NCBI GenBank assembly: GCA_015665415.1
Contig: JADFAE010000022.1
Span: forward strand, 1-64,000
Length of the DNA: 64,000 nt
DNA from: Roseobacter sp.
GTDB lineage: Bacteria; Pseudomonadota; Alphaproteobacteria; Rhodobacterales; Rhodobacteraceae
Reading direction: 5' to 3'
Position numbers and translations under genes: made by a program. A model generated the notes under the pieces. It ran no database searches. It was not told the origin of the DNA and saw only the letters and a program-made list of their open reading frames with translations. Positions 32,740 through 41,615 of this stretch are shown piece by piece. Numbering within the stretch: the stretch's first letter is position 1; each line of letters begins with the position of its first letter.

Positions 32740-34692
32740 CTAGAAATCTTGCCATTTGCTGTCGTTGCCGGCGACAACCGGGACGTCTGAGTGATCACTA
32801 CCGTCTGACGGGCTTGTTTCACCCCAGTCGAGATAATCCTGGGTCGGGGCGGCGGAGGGGGGCGCTGCGACCTGAGATGTCTGCGGGGGGATTTCGCTGC
32901 CGCCCTGAATTTTGAATCCTGCCACCACTTCGGCCAGATTGACGGCATCGGCTTTCAGCAGGTGACCTGCAGCTGTGGATTGCTCCACCATGGCGGCGTT
33001 CTGTTGGGTGACCTGATCAAGCTGGGTGACCCCGATATTGATCTCGGCCAATCCGGTGGACTGTTCCACAGCACCGTCGGTGATGCCGGAAATCTGGTCG
33101 GAGATCTCGTTGACCCGCCCGACAATGACATTAAGCGCATTCCCTGCCTTGCCTACCATGTTGACCCCATGCCCGACCTGCTCGGAGCTGGTGCTGATGA
33201 GGTCCTTGATCTCCATTGCCGCTTCTGAAGAGCGCTGCGCCAGGCCGCGGACCTCTGCGGCAACCACGGCAAAGCCGCGCCCGGCCTCACCGGCGCGAGC
33301 GGCCTCGACGCCGGCATTCAGGGCAAGAAGGTTGGTCTGAAAGGCGATATCGTCGATCACGGTGATGATCTGGCCAATGTGTTTGGAGGACTCGGCGATT
33401 TCATTCATGGCCGTCACGGCGTTTTCCACAACGGTGCTGCTGTCGTGCGCCTCCTGCTTGGCTTCTTGCATGGTGGCTTCGACGCTGCGCGCGCCATCGG
33501 CTGCGGCCTTGACCGAGGAGGTCATCTGGTCGAGCGCGGCTGCGGTTTGTTCGAGGGTGGCAGCCTGGCTTTCGGTACGGTGTGACAGGTCGTCTGACGC
33601 CTGACTGATCTCGGCAGCGCCATTGCGGATGGAACCAGAGGCCTGAATGACCTGGGCCACGGTGCCGGACAATGTGTCGATGGTCTGATTGAAGTTCTGA
33701 CGCAGCATTTCATGCGATCCGGAGAATTCAGCCTCGATGGGTTTGGAGAAATCGCCTCGCGACAGGCGCATCAATCCGGTGCTGAGGTGTTGGACCACGT
33801 CATGCTGATCTTGTTGCAGGATAGCGCGTCTTTCTTCGCCTTCGCGGGCCTGCTGTAGGGCCTGTTGCATCGTCACCAAGGCCTTGCCGATCTTGCCGAT
33901 TTCGTCTTTGCGGGCGGCAGCAAGGACTTCGGTATCGAGATCGCCTGCGGAAACCGCAGCGATGTCAGTGCAGATCCGATCTATCGGACGGGTTACCGAA
34001 CGGGCGACAGAGATGGCTACAACAAGAAGCAGCACACCGGCGAGACCAAGGGCAATCAGGATTTTGCGTGACAGTGCTTGGGTGCCGGCCAGGACGGTAT
34101 CGATATTGCGCCTCACTTCGATCACACCGCGCAGGTCCCCCAGCTGCCAGTCTGTTTTGGAGGAGGCGGCATGGGAATTGTGGCAACTGACGCAGGCCTC
34201 AGTGACCATATGGTCCCCGACGGCGACCCGCAGCACGGTGCTGCCGTCAATGGACTCTGTGCGCTGGAAACTGGCGTTGGGATCCTTGGAGAGCGACTCC
34301 CATGCCTCTTGCATGAAGGGATCCATCGGACGTTCTGCGCGATTGGAAAACGGAAAGGGGCTATAGAGCGAGAAACTGGTGTTGGCATCTTCCAGCAATG
34401 CGCTGACGTCGTGAACCAGAGTTGCCGGCAGGGGAATGACAGAAGAGTCGTTTTGGTGGTCAATGCCGGGCGACAGATCAGGTGTAGCTTTGACGTCGGC
34501 AATCACATTCTTGGTGTAGTAGCCGCGGATCGTCTTGATCTGGATGGCGGTTTGAGTGGCGGCTTCTGCTGCTGCGTCCACGGCATTGATGCGCATGGCA
34601 TTGGGCAGGAAGAGCCCGGCAACCAGCAAGCAGAGACAGAGGCACGCGGGGATTGGCATCGCCAATTTGAACAGGAGAGAGCTTTTATTCAC
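32740..34692 (-). CDS. Methyl-accepting chemotaxis protein with c-type haem (DUF3365-like) sensor domain
   Basis: A 650-residue chemoreceptor. Order: N-terminal membrane helix (about 8-30); a periplasmic domain of about 175 residues resembling DUF3365/Tll0287, ending in ACVSCHNSH, a CxxCH haem-attachment site (Cys167, Cys170, His171); second helix (about 209-230); HAMP (about 231-283); a coiled-coil linker; then the signalling domain with the highly conserved hairpin NLLALNAGVEAARAGEAGRG and flanking methylation helices. It should dock to CheW/CheA and sense redox state, oxygen, NO or another haem ligand. No chemotaxis genes are adjacent, so it is an orphan receptor. A short acidic/Pro-rich tail ends in NDSKWQDF. 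Confidence 0.88.
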   Translation of the reverse strand: MNKSSLLFKLAMPIPACLCLCLLVAGLFLPNAMRINAVDAAAEAATQTAIQIKTIRGYYTKNVIADVKATPDLSPGIDHQNDSSVIPLPATLVHDVSALLEDANTSFSLYSPFPFSNRAERPMDPFMQEAWESLSKDPNASFQRTESIDGSTVLRVAVGDHMVTEACVSCHNSHAASSKTDWQLGDLRGVIEVRRNIDTVLAGTQALSRKILIALGLAGVLLLVVAISVARSVTRPIDRICTDIAAVSAGDLDTEVLAAARKDEIGKIGKALVTMQQALQQAREGEERRAILQQDQHDVVQHLSTGLMRLSRGDFSKPIEAEFSGSHEMLRQNFNQTIDTLSGTVAQVIQASGSIRNGAAEISQASDDLSHRTESQAATLEQTAAALDQMTSSVKAAADGARSVEATMQEAKQEAHDSSTVVENAVTAMNEIAESSKHIGQIITVIDDIAFQTNLLALNAGVEAARAGEAGRGFAVVAAEVRGLAQRSSEAAMEIKDLISTSSEQVGHGVNMVGKAGNALNVIVGRVNEISDQISGITDGAVEQSTGLAEINIGVTQLDQVTQQNAAMVEQSTAAGHLLKADAVNLAEVVAGFKIQGGSEIPPQTSQVAAPPSAAPTQDYLDWGETSPSDGSDHSDVPVVAGNDSKWQDF

Positions 34693-34945
34693 CTACACGC
34701 ACCTTCTTTGCACAAGATCAGCCAAAGCGGCCCATTGCCCTGCAGGAGCTAGATCATCGGCGACTAGGCACAGGGCAACACAATTCGACCACCTGACCCT
34801 GAATTGATTCGGTTAATTTTCCAGAAAATTGAAAGAACCTAGTTTCAACTCCGCATTGTGCAGACCCAATGTCGAGGAGCGAATTGGGCGGAAAGGGAGC
34901 TGGCGCGTCAAACCTCTGGCCCCATGCAAGCCAGGGGCGTGGCAC
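34693..34945. other. Intergenic gap between chemoreceptor promoter and rpe terminator
   Basis: The 314 bases between the starts and ends of two minus-strand genes contain no supported gene. AT-rich sequence near 34790-34850 (AATTGATTCGGTTAATTTTC) probably carries the chemoreceptor promoter. The far end holds the rpe terminator listed separately. Confidence 0.5.
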
Positions 34946-34974
34946 AAAAAGAGCAGACCCTTGGGCCTGCTCTT
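34946..34974 (-). terminator. Intrinsic terminator of rpe
   Basis: On the minus strand AAGAGCAG and CTGCTCTT pair around CCC/GGG inner bases and run into TTTTT, 33 bases beyond the rpe stop. A classical rho-independent terminator. Confidence 0.85.
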
Positions 34975-35006
34975 AAAGACAAATATCTACCGCCACCGTT
35001 TGGGTG

Positions 35007-35696
35007 TTAGGTCCACTGTCCCTCGGCTGCGGCGCGGATGGCGCGGATATTTTCGCCGTAGACCTCGGGGTTCGAAACCGAGCCGCCTTTGAAAACGGCG
35101 GAGCCTGCCACCAGCACATCCGCGCCGGCTGTGGCCACCAGTGGCGCGGTCTTGGGGTCAACGCCGCCGTCGATCTCGATATGCACGGGACGGTCGCCGA
35201 TCATCTGCCGCAGCTGGCGCACCTTGCCGGTCATATCGATGAATTTTTGACCGCCAAAGCCAGGGTTCACTGTCATCACGCAGATCAGGTCGGTGAGGTC
35301 CAGCAGATGCGCCACCGCTTCGGCTGGGGTGCCGGGGTTTAGGGCCACGCCTGCTTTCATGCCTGCGGCCCGGATCGCCTGCAGGGTTCGGTGGATATGG
35401 GGGCCAGCCTCGATATGCGCGGTCAGCACATCGGCACCCGCATCGGCATAGGCGTCAATATAGGCATCCACCGGCGAGATCATCAGGTGCACATCCATCA
35501 CGGTTTTCACATGCGGGCGGAACGCCTTTACGGCCTGGGGACCAAAGGTGAGGTTGGGCACGAAATGGCCGTCCATCACATCCACATGGACCCAATCGGC
35601 GCCCTGCGCCTCGATGGCCTGGATCTCTTGGCCGAAATTGGCGAAATCCGCCGACAGAATGGAGGGGGCGATTTTGATGTTGCGGTCAAAGGACAT
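35007..35696 (-). CDS. rpe: Ribulose-phosphate 3-epimerase
   Basis: A 229-residue TIM-barrel epimerase. Family motifs are [16 protein letters not shown] at the N-terminus, [18 protein letters not shown] (metal-binding His/Asp), [13 protein letters not shown] (phosphate loop) and [14 protein letters not shown]. It interconverts ribulose 5-phosphate and xylulose 5-phosphate in the pentose phosphate or Calvin route. The start MSFDRN at 35696 gives the normal length; upstream in-frame codons are excess. The gene stands alone, divergent from the phosphonate importer, with its own terminator. Confidence 0.95.
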   Translation of the reverse strand: MSFDRNIKIAPSILSADFANFGQEIQAIEAQGADWVHVDVMDGHFVPNLTFGPQAVKAFRPHVKTVMDVHLMISPVDAYIDAYADAGADVLTAHIEAGPHIHRTLQAIRAAGMKAGVALNPGTPAEAVAHLLDLTDLICVMTVNPGFGGQKFIDMTGKVRQLRQMIGDRPVHIEIDGGVDPKTAPLVATAGADVLVAGSAVFKGGSVSNPEVYGENIRAIRAAAEGQWT

Positions 35697-35879
35697 CGGG
35701 CAGCTACCTTTTGGACTGGCGAAAGTGGGGATGTTGGCTGCCATATAACGGCTTGTGGAGGCTGTGGACAGGGGCAAGTTCACCTGGCTGGGGTGCTGGC
35801 TTTACAAAAGCTTCATTGCCGCGACACAAATCATTTGAACGGCGGGTTTACGCAGTTCCTGAAACGAAGGGAACTGAAC

Positions 35880-36692
35880 GTGCTGCGTATCGACAAACTG
35901 ACCAAACGCTTTGGCGACAAGATTGCGGTGGACGCCGCGACATTGGATATCGACAAGCCTTGCATGATTGGGGTGATTGGTCGCTCGGGTGCAGGCAAAT
36001 CGACCTTGCTGCGGATGGTCAACCGCCTGTCGGATGCCACCAATGGGCGCATCCTGTTTGAGGGGCGCGATGTCACCGCGTTGAAAGGGCGCGACAAGCG
36101 GGCCTGGCAGTCCGAATGCGCGATGATCTTTCAACAGTTCAACCTGGTGCCGCGCATGGATGTGGTGTCCAACGTGCTGCACGGGACGCTCAATCGTCGC
36201 TCGACCTTTGCCACCTTGTTCAACCTCTTTCCGATGGAGGACATCCACAAGGCCATCGATATCCTCGACCGGCTTGGCATCGCCGAACATGCGGCCAAGC
36301 GGGCCGAAGCGCTGTCGGGTGGTCAGCAGCAGCGCGTCGCCATAGCGCGCGCCTTGATGCAGGACCCCAGGATCATCCTTGCTGACGAACCCATTGCTTC
36401 GCTGGATCCGATGAACGCGCAGACCGTGATGGAGGCCCTGCGCCGCATCCACGAAGAGGACGGCCGCACCGTGATTGCCAATCTGCATACCCTGGATACC
36501 GCGCGCCGCTACTGCGATCGGGTGGTGGGAATGCGTGACGGGCGCATTGTCTTTGACGGCTTGCCCCAGCAGCTGACCACCGGGGTTGCCCGCGAGATTT
36601 ATGGCGCCGATGCCAGCTTCTCTGAGGCGGCGACTTCGACCGAAATCGCAACGCTGGATGCAACCATTCGCGCCGAATTGGCCCAGGCCTAA
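35880..36692 (+). CDS. phnC: Phosphonate ABC transporter ATP-binding protein
   Basis: A 270-residue ABC ATPase. Walker [10 protein letters not shown], the Q-loop [18 protein letters not shown] (PhnC-like), signature [15 protein letters not shown], Walker [14 protein letters not shown] and the H-loop [19 protein letters not shown] are all intact. It energises phosphonate import with PhnD and the two PhnE permeases downstream. The start is taken as GTG 35880 ([12 protein letters not shown]), preceded by AAGGGA. An in-frame extension to about 35391 lies over the rpe gene on the other strand and is not credible. Confidence 0.92.
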   Translation: MLRIDKLTKRFGDKIAVDAATLDIDKPCMIGVIGRSGAGKSTLLRMVNRLSDATNGRILFEGRDVTALKGRDKRAWQSECAMIFQQFNLVPRMDVVSNVLHGTLNRRSTFATLFNLFPMEDIHKAIDILDRLGIAEHAAKRAEALSGGQQQRVAIARALMQDPRIILADEPIASLDPMNAQTVMEALRRIHEEDGRTVIANLHTLDTARRYCDRVVGMRDGRIVFDGLPQQLTTGVAREIYGADASFSEAATSTEIATLDATIRAELAQA

Positions 36693-36806
36693 ACACAACC
36701 AGGCCTGAACACGACCAGACCCAAGCAAGCGCAGGTCTGACACCCAAAATCCAATTTCATCACCCGCACCCGATGGGGGACGGGGAAACTTAACCGGAGA
36801 AAAAAG

Positions 36807-37724
36807 ATGAAAAAACTGCTGCTGGCCGCGCTGGCCTCGACTGCCCTTACCTCTATCGGCCTGGCCACACCTGCTATGGCCGAGGACATCACGCAATTCC
36901 GCATTGGTCTGCTGGGCGGTGAAAACGCGCAGGATCGTCTGAACAACAACGAATGCCTGCGGGCCAAGACCGAAGAGCTGCTGGGGGTCGAAACCAAGCT
37001 CTTTGCCCCAGCTGACTATAACGGCGTCATACAGGGCTTGCTGGGCGGCACCCTCGACATGGCGTGGTTGGGCGCGTCTGGCTATGCCAAGACCTATCTG
37101 TCCGACCCAAACGCGGTTGAGCCAATCCTGGTCAAGGTCAATGTGGATGGCGGCTATGGCTACTACTCGGTTGGATTTGCCCGCGCCGACAGCGGCATCA
37201 CCTCGCTCGAAGACATGCAGGGCAAAGTCTTTGGTTTTGGGGATCCCAACTCCACCTCGGGCTTTCTGATTCCTTCGATCGAGATCCCCGAAGTGACCGG
37301 TGCCACCATGACCTCTGGCGACTACTTTGGCGAAGTAAAATTCTCGGGCGGCCACGAGCAGACCATCGTCGGCGTCAACAATGGCGACTTTGATGGGGGC
37401 GTGACCTGGGCCGATGGTCTGGGGGATTGGGAAGACGGTTACAACTCTGGTGCGCTGCGTCGCGCGGTTGATGCCGGTCTGGTTGACATGAACGATCTGG
37501 TTCAGATCTGGCAATCCAACCCGATCCCCGAAGGCCCCATCGTGCTGCGCAAGGACCTGCCCGAAGACGTGAAGGTCAAGTTCACCGCGCTGATGGCCTC
37601 GCTGCCGGCGATGGATCCCGACTGCGCCTATGGTGTTCTGTCCGGTGAGGCCAAAGGTGTGATGCCCATCGGTCATGACGCCTATGAAGCCATCATTCAG
37701 GCCCGTCAGCTGAAGTCCAACTAA
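36807..37724 (+). CDS. phnD: Phosphonate ABC transporter substrate-binding protein
   Basis: A 305-residue periplasmic binding protein. Residues 1-25 form a Sec signal peptide (MKKLLLAALAS to ATPAMA, before EDITQFRIGLLGGENAQDR). The mature part has the PhnD/PtxB fold, with LGGTLDMAWLGASGYAKTY and GKVFGFGDPNSTSGFLIPS as ligand-binding loops. It captures phosphonates such as 2-aminoethylphosphonate for PhnCEE. A ribosome site GGAG precedes the start. Two hairpins follow the gene, which may stabilise its message. Confidence 0.92.
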   Translation: MKKLLLAALASTALTSIGLATPAMAEDITQFRIGLLGGENAQDRLNNNECLRAKTEELLGVETKLFAPADYNGVIQGLLGGTLDMAWLGASGYAKTYLSDPNAVEPILVKVNVDGGYGYYSVGFARADSGITSLEDMQGKVFGFGDPNSTSGFLIPSIEIPEVTGATMTSGDYFGEVKFSGGHEQTIVGVNNGDFDGGVTWADGLGDWEDGYNSGALRRAVDAGLVDMNDLVQIWQSNPIPEGPIVLRKDLPEDVKVKFTALMASLPAMDPDCAYGVLSGEAKGVMPIGHDAYEAIIQARQLKSN

Positions 37725-37742
37725 AGGGCGCTCAGCCCAATA

Positions 37743-37799
37743 GCGGGGTCCTGGTGTCTAGCCCGGCCCCCGCTTTCCCATGAGGCCTTTCACCTCATG
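37743..37799. repeat. Two hairpins after phnD
   Basis: GCGGGG/CCCCGC (37743-37748 and about 37767-37772, long loop) is followed by a perfect seven-base stem CATGAGG/CCTCATG (37779-37785 and 37793-37799). Located between phnD and phnE, such elements commonly protect the abundant binding-protein message or partly terminate transcription. Confidence 0.45.
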
Positions 37800-37833
37800 A
37801 TCAGAACACCCAATATCAATCAGGACGGCAACA

Positions 37834-38715
37834 ATGGCAGATATGACTGCAGCGCCTCTCTCGACAGAACAGATCCGCGACCAATACAGCGAGATGGTGC
37901 ACCGCAAGCGGCTGTATGGCGGCCTCCTTCTGGTGCTCTTTGTGGCCCTGATGGTGGCGGGGTTCAAAACTGCCGATGGACGCAATGCCGGCTCCTTTGG
38001 CGAGGGTATCACCCATGTCTTTGACTATCCGGCAGAGGTCCTGGCAGAGGCCAGCGAGAAGCTGTCCGAGATGCCCGCTCATCTGGTGCATTTCTTTCCT
38101 GCCTTGATTGAAACCCTGAATATTGCCGCCGCCGCCACTTTGGTCGGCGTGGTCTTTGGCACGTTGTTGTCCCTGCTCGCGACCCATGGGATGGCCCCGT
38201 CACCCGCCCTGATCCCGCTGTTTCGCCGGATCAGCGACATCTGCCGGGCGATCCCTGAAATTGTTATCGCCCTGGTGTTGATCTTCCTGTTGGGCGGTGG
38301 CCCGGTGCCTGCGATGATTGCCATTGCCATCCACACGGCGGGCGCGCTGGGCAAGCTGTTTTCCGAAGTGAATGAAAACGCCTCGCTCAAACCCGTCGAA
38401 GGGCTCGAGTCCGTGGGCAGCAGTTGGGGGCAGCGCATGTGGTTGGGGGTGATCCCGCAGGTGGGGCCGAACTATGTGAGCTATGCGCTGTTGCGGTTCG
38501 AGATCAATATCCGCGCCTCGGCGATCCTTGGCTTTGTTGGCGCAGGCGGCATTGGCTACGAGTTGAAGAATGCCATGTCCTGGGGGCAGGGGCGCTACGA
38601 CGAGGCCGCGGCTATCTTCCTGTTGCTTTTCATCACCATCGTTGCCGTTGACCAACTCTCCGGCCTGCTGCGTGACCGCTTGATCCATGGCGCCAAATCC
38701 GGAGCAAACACATGA
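37834..38715 (+). CDS. phnE: Phosphonate ABC transporter permease PhnE (first copy)
   Basis: A 293-residue inner-membrane permease with a first hydrophobic helix at about 27-47 and five or so further helices. The ABC-permease coupling (EAA-type) loop is VNENASLKPVEGLESVGSSW near residue 180. PhnE signatures include RRISDICRAIPEIVIALVLI and RASAILGFVGAGGIGYELK. It pairs with the second PhnE, encoded by the next gene, whose start overlaps its stop (ATGA). Confidence 0.92.
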   Translation: MADMTAAPLSTEQIRDQYSEMVHRKRLYGGLLLVLFVALMVAGFKTADGRNAGSFGEGITHVFDYPAEVLAEASEKLSEMPAHLVHFFPALIETLNIAAAATLVGVVFGTLLSLLATHGMAPSPALIPLFRRISDICRAIPEIVIALVLIFLLGGGPVPAMIAIAIHTAGALGKLFSEVNENASLKPVEGLESVGSSWGQRMWLGVIPQVGPNYVSYALLRFEINIRASAILGFVGAGGIGYELKNAMSWGQGRYDEAAAIFLLLFITIVAVDQLSGLLRDRLIHGAKSGANT

Positions 38716-40079
38716 CTGTCATTGATGCAGACTTCTCCCTTGCCACGCTGAAGCAGGATATGTCGGATCTGTTTTTCAAAAAGAAACTGTTCAATTTTGG
38801 CCTGCCTGCTTTGCTTCTGGCCTATCTGACCTATGTGTTCATTGCCTTTGACATGCCGGGCCTTTGGGATCGCGCCAACCTCGCGAACGCCAGGACCCTG
38901 GTCAGTGACACCTATAGTTACAAGACCCATGTGAGCCGCGACAATCGCGATGCCTCCGTTTCCATCGCTATCGAAGGCGAGCGCAAGGGGGCCTACCCTG
39001 AGGGGGGTAGCCCGCAGTGGGTCTCGCTGGGTGAGGTCACGGTGATTGATCTCGAAGAGGGCCATCAGGTGCGCTTTGGTCCTGAGACGGTGGAATATGA
39101 TATTCCAGGCTATGGGGTGGTACGGGCGACTCCGACCCGTAGCAAGGGCGTTCAGGCCGAGTTGCCAGCAGGCGAGATACCCAGCTGGATCAGCCTCTCC
39201 AAGAACCGTCTTGCCATCAAAACCGAAGCCGGGCGTCTGACTGTGACCCGCAACCGGTCTGAAGTGTTTCGCTATTTCACCGGCTGGGAGCTGTTTTTCT
39301 TTACCCTTGACAGCCCCTATCACGGGCTGGGTCTGGGTGAGTTGCTGGAGAAGGCCGCCAGCGGCGAAGCCGGGGCAATCCTGCAGGACATCTGGACCAA
39401 CAAGATGTGGCGGCATCAGGATGTGGCCTGGGCCATTGCCGAGACATTGCTGATGGCCTTTCTTGGGACCATCGGGGCCGGGCTTGTTGCACTGCCGCTG
39501 GCATTTCTGGCGGCCCGCAATTTCAATCCCTTGGGGCCCCTGCGCTTTGTCATGCGACGCGTCTTTGACTTTGTGCGCGGTGTCGACAGCCTGATCTGGA
39601 CGGTGGTCCTGGCCCGGGCTTTTGGACCTGGCCCGCTGACTGGCGCGCTGGCGATCCTGGTCACGGACACGGGGACCTTTGGTAAGATTTTCTCTGAAGC
39701 CCTGGAGAATGTCGATGAAAAGCAGATCGAGGGCGTCACCGCGACCGGGGCGAAACCGGCGCAGCGCTATCGGTTCGGAGTGATCCCGCAGATCACGCCG
39801 GTTCTGCTCAGCCAGCTGTTGTATTTTCTGGAATCCAACACCCGCTCGGCCACCATCATCGGGGCCATCACCGGCGGCGGTATCGGATTGCTGCTGACCC
39901 AGGCAATCATCACCCAGAAAGACTGGGAAGAGGTGGCCTATTACATCGGTTTGATTATTTTCATGGTGATGCTGATGGATTGGCTCTCGGGTTGGTTGCG
40001 ACGCCGTCTGATCAAAGGCGAGGCGGGCCGGAAAAGCCGCGCTGAGAGCAAGCCGGGCAAGGCGTTTCTTCTGCCCTGA
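38712..40079 (+). CDS. phnE: Phosphonate ABC transporter permease PhnE (second copy, with large periplasmic insert)
   Basis: A 455-residue permease. An N-terminal helix (about 33-55) is followed by a non-membrane region of nearly 200 residues rich in beta segments, then a C-terminal permease core with the coupling loop SEALENVDEKQIEGVTATGA and RSATIIGAITGGGIGLLLTQA. The size (well above the 260-300 residues of standard PhnE) comes from the N-terminal extracytoplasmic domain, as seen in the paired PhnE2 of other alphaproteobacteria. It would form the heterodimeric channel with the preceding PhnE. Confidence 0.9.
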   Translation: MTVIDADFSLATLKQDMSDLFFKKKLFNFGLPALLLAYLTYVFIAFDMPGLWDRANLANARTLVSDTYSYKTHVSRDNRDASVSIAIEGERKGAYPEGGSPQWVSLGEVTVIDLEEGHQVRFGPETVEYDIPGYGVVRATPTRSKGVQAELPAGEIPSWISLSKNRLAIKTEAGRLTVTRNRSEVFRYFTGWELFFFTLDSPYHGLGLGELLEKAASGEAGAILQDIWTNKMWRHQDVAWAIAETLLMAFLGTIGAGLVALPLAFLAARNFNPLGPLRFVMRRVFDFVRGVDSLIWTVVLARAFGPGPLTGALAILVTDTGTFGKIFSEALENVDEKQIEGVTATGAKPAQRYRFGVIPQITPVLLSQLLYFLESNTRSATIIGAITGGGIGLLLTQAIITQKDWEEVAYYIGLIIFMVMLMDWLSGWLRRRLIKGEAGRKSRAESKPGKAFLLP

Positions 40080-40159
40080 GCGGGCCGCAATCCTGAAAGA
40101 ACAGGAATTACCCAGCCGCTGGAGCGGAGCGGCTGGCGCAGAATTTGGAGGCAGATACC

Positions 40160-40774
40160 GTGGCGCGATTAACAGCCGAGATCCCTTTTATTCACCCCGA
40201 CTGCCAGATCAGTGACAGCCGCTTTGGTGCCTACGTTGAAATTGGCGCAGGCACACGCGTCGCCAACAGCAGTTTTGGCGATTACTCCTATTGTGATCGT
40301 GGTTGCGATGTCGCCAATGCCGAGGTGGGGAAGTTCGCTAATATCGCCAGTGCCACCCGGATCGGGGCGACGGATCATCCGATGCAAAAGGCCTCGCTGC
40401 ATCATTTTCACTACCGCGCATCGCTCTATTGGGATGATGTTGCGGATGACGCGGATTGGTTTGCACTGCGGGCTGGGCGCCAAGCGCAGATCGGGCATGA
40501 CAGCTGGATCGGTCACGGGGCCCTGATCAAGCCGGAAGTGAGGATTGGCCATGGGGCTGTGGTGGCCTCTGGATCGGTGGTGACCAAGGATGTAGCCCCC
40601 TATACAATTGTAGGGGGCAATACCGCGCAACTGATCCGGCGGCGCTTTTCTGAGGTCGTTGCTGAGCAGATGGTGGAGCTGGCCTGGTGGGATTGGGGAC
40701 ACGACCGATTGAAGGCCTGCCTGCCGGATTTTCGCAACCTGAAAGCCGAAGAGTTTCTGGAGAAATATGCCTGA
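40160..40774 (+). CDS. Hexapeptide-repeat acetyltransferase of phosphonate clusters
   Basis: A 204-residue left-handed beta-helix protein. Hexapeptide repeats run through residues 15-60 (FIHPDCQISDSRFGAYVEIG, VGKFANIASATRIGATDHPM) and again near 115-150 (IGHDSWIGHGALIKPEVRIG, then VVASGSVVTKDVAPYTIVGG), like chloramphenicol/virginiamycin O-acetyltransferases. The family variant found in phosphonate operons has unproven function, perhaps acetylating aminoalkylphosphonates. GTG 40160 is chosen since GGAGG lies eight bases upstream. It follows phnE2 directly, completing phnCDEE-X, but C-P lyase genes are absent from this window. Confidence 0.82.
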   Translation: MARLTAEIPFIHPDCQISDSRFGAYVEIGAGTRVANSSFGDYSYCDRGCDVANAEVGKFANIASATRIGATDHPMQKASLHHFHYRASLYWDDVADDADWFALRAGRQAQIGHDSWIGHGALIKPEVRIGHGAVVASGSVVTKDVAPYTIVGGNTAQLIRRRFSEVVAEQMVELAWWDWGHDRLKACLPDFRNLKAEEFLEKYA

Positions 40775-40796
40775 CCCGGTTTCCTGCGGGGCAAAA

Positions 40797-41002
40797 GGGG
40801 AGCTCCCGCGCCCGCAGATCCCGCTGGCTGCGCCAGCATGACCTGGGCGGCCTTGGGCCAAGCGCCGCTTTCGCGGCGCAAACAGGGTCTGCTGAGAGGC
40901 TATTGAGGGGCACTTGTGCCGCTCAATAGCCAAGTCGAGTATAGATCGTCAGGAACACCTCAAGGGTAAACCCTGCCTGCGGCAGGGCCGCGGATGCGGC
41001 CC
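40797..41002. repeat. Cluster of four hairpins with dispersed-element copy 3
   Basis: GGGGAGCTCCCGCG (40797-40810) matches the element at 8960. Then come GCTGGC/GCCAGC (40823-40837), GCGCCGC/GCGGCGC (40862-40879), a 34-base near-perfect palindrome (40898-40931: GGCTATTGAG, GGCAC, TT, GTGCC, CTCAATAGCC) and GGGCCGC/GCGGCCC (40985-41002). These and the terminator at 41025 fill the 358-base gap between the convergent phn and formate-dehydrogenase arms. No gene is supported here. Confidence 0.65.
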
Positions 41003-41024
41003 TTGACCTGCCCCTGACGGAACG

Positions 41025-41049
41025 AAAAAGGCACCGCGTGAGCGGTGCC
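41025..41049 (-). terminator. Intrinsic terminator of the minus-strand accessory operon
   Basis: On the minus strand GGCACCGC, loop TCAC, GCGGTGCC and TTTTT form a perfect eight-base stem plus T-tract, 84 bases past the stop of the DUF6505-like gene. It ends the four-gene minus-strand operon. Confidence 0.85.
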
Positions 41050-41132
41050 ATGCCCAACGGGGGAGGATCAGTCTTTGATTGCTCCGAGACGGGCGGGAGC
41101 CTGCGCTTGCCCCTTGATCCTTGACCTTTGGG

Positions 41133-41615
41133 TCAACCTTCTGGCGTTACATGCAGAGCAAATTGTTCCAGGTCCGCCGCCTGTGGCGCAATGTGTCGAT
41201 AGCTTTCGTGGACGCCGGCCTGGGTCAGTTCGCGGGCCACTGTCAGCAGCGTGTTAGCGGCGTGATCATTGCAGAGCGCCTGCATCTGCTGCAATTCTTC
41301 AACCGCGACAGGGCGCGCCGCCTGCAGATCTGGAGCGCCATAGGTGGTGACAAAATGCTGCGCCAGAAGATTCGTAAGCTGCTCCAGCTCGCCCGGTTCG
41401 ATCCGGGTGACCGCAACAAAGGTTGTACGCCCTGTCGTCTCCAGCCCGAGCCAACCATTGGCAAAGGCCTGGCGCTGTTTGCCGATGAGATCCCCCTCGA
41501 CCCAGTTGGAAAATTCAAACCCACCAGAGATGCACCACTCACCGGTGCGGGCGGGATTGGCAAAGACCTGTTGGTCGCTTTCGTCGAAATGGATGGCGCG
41601 GGCAAGATGCATCAT
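41133..41615 (-). CDS. DUF6505-like protein of the formate dehydrogenase locus
   Basis: A 160-residue protein of unknown function. It begins MMHLARAIHFDESD and contains GEWCISGGFEFSNW and a Trp-rich KQRQAFANGWLGLE segment. It has no signal peptide, membrane helix or cysteine pair. It resembles the small DUF6505 family found beside the biotin/lipoate ligase-like gene in roseobacter formate dehydrogenase loci (recalled, not searched). Its start overlaps the preceding ligase-like gene's stop (ATGA), so the two are coupled and probably act together. Gene reality is well supported by coupling and coding bias; function is unknown. Confidence 0.7.
   Translation of the reverse strand: MMHLARAIHFDESDQQVFANPARTGEWCISGGFEFSNWVEGDLIGKQRQAFANGWLGLETTGRTTFVAVTRIEPGELEQLTNLLAQHFVTTYGAPDLQAARPVAVEELQQMQALCNDHAANTLLTVARELTQAGVHESYRHIAPQAADLEQFALHVTPEG

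Noticed and set aside
35391-35879. Long N-terminal extension of PhnC
   Set aside because: The in-frame sequence lies antisense to rpe and its promoter; PhnC homologues start close to GTG 35880.
35697-35879. Pho-box search upstream of phnC
   Set aside because: Only scattered CATTG/GACAC fragments were found, not two CTGTCAT-like 7-mers spaced 11 bp apart, so no PhoB site is claimed.
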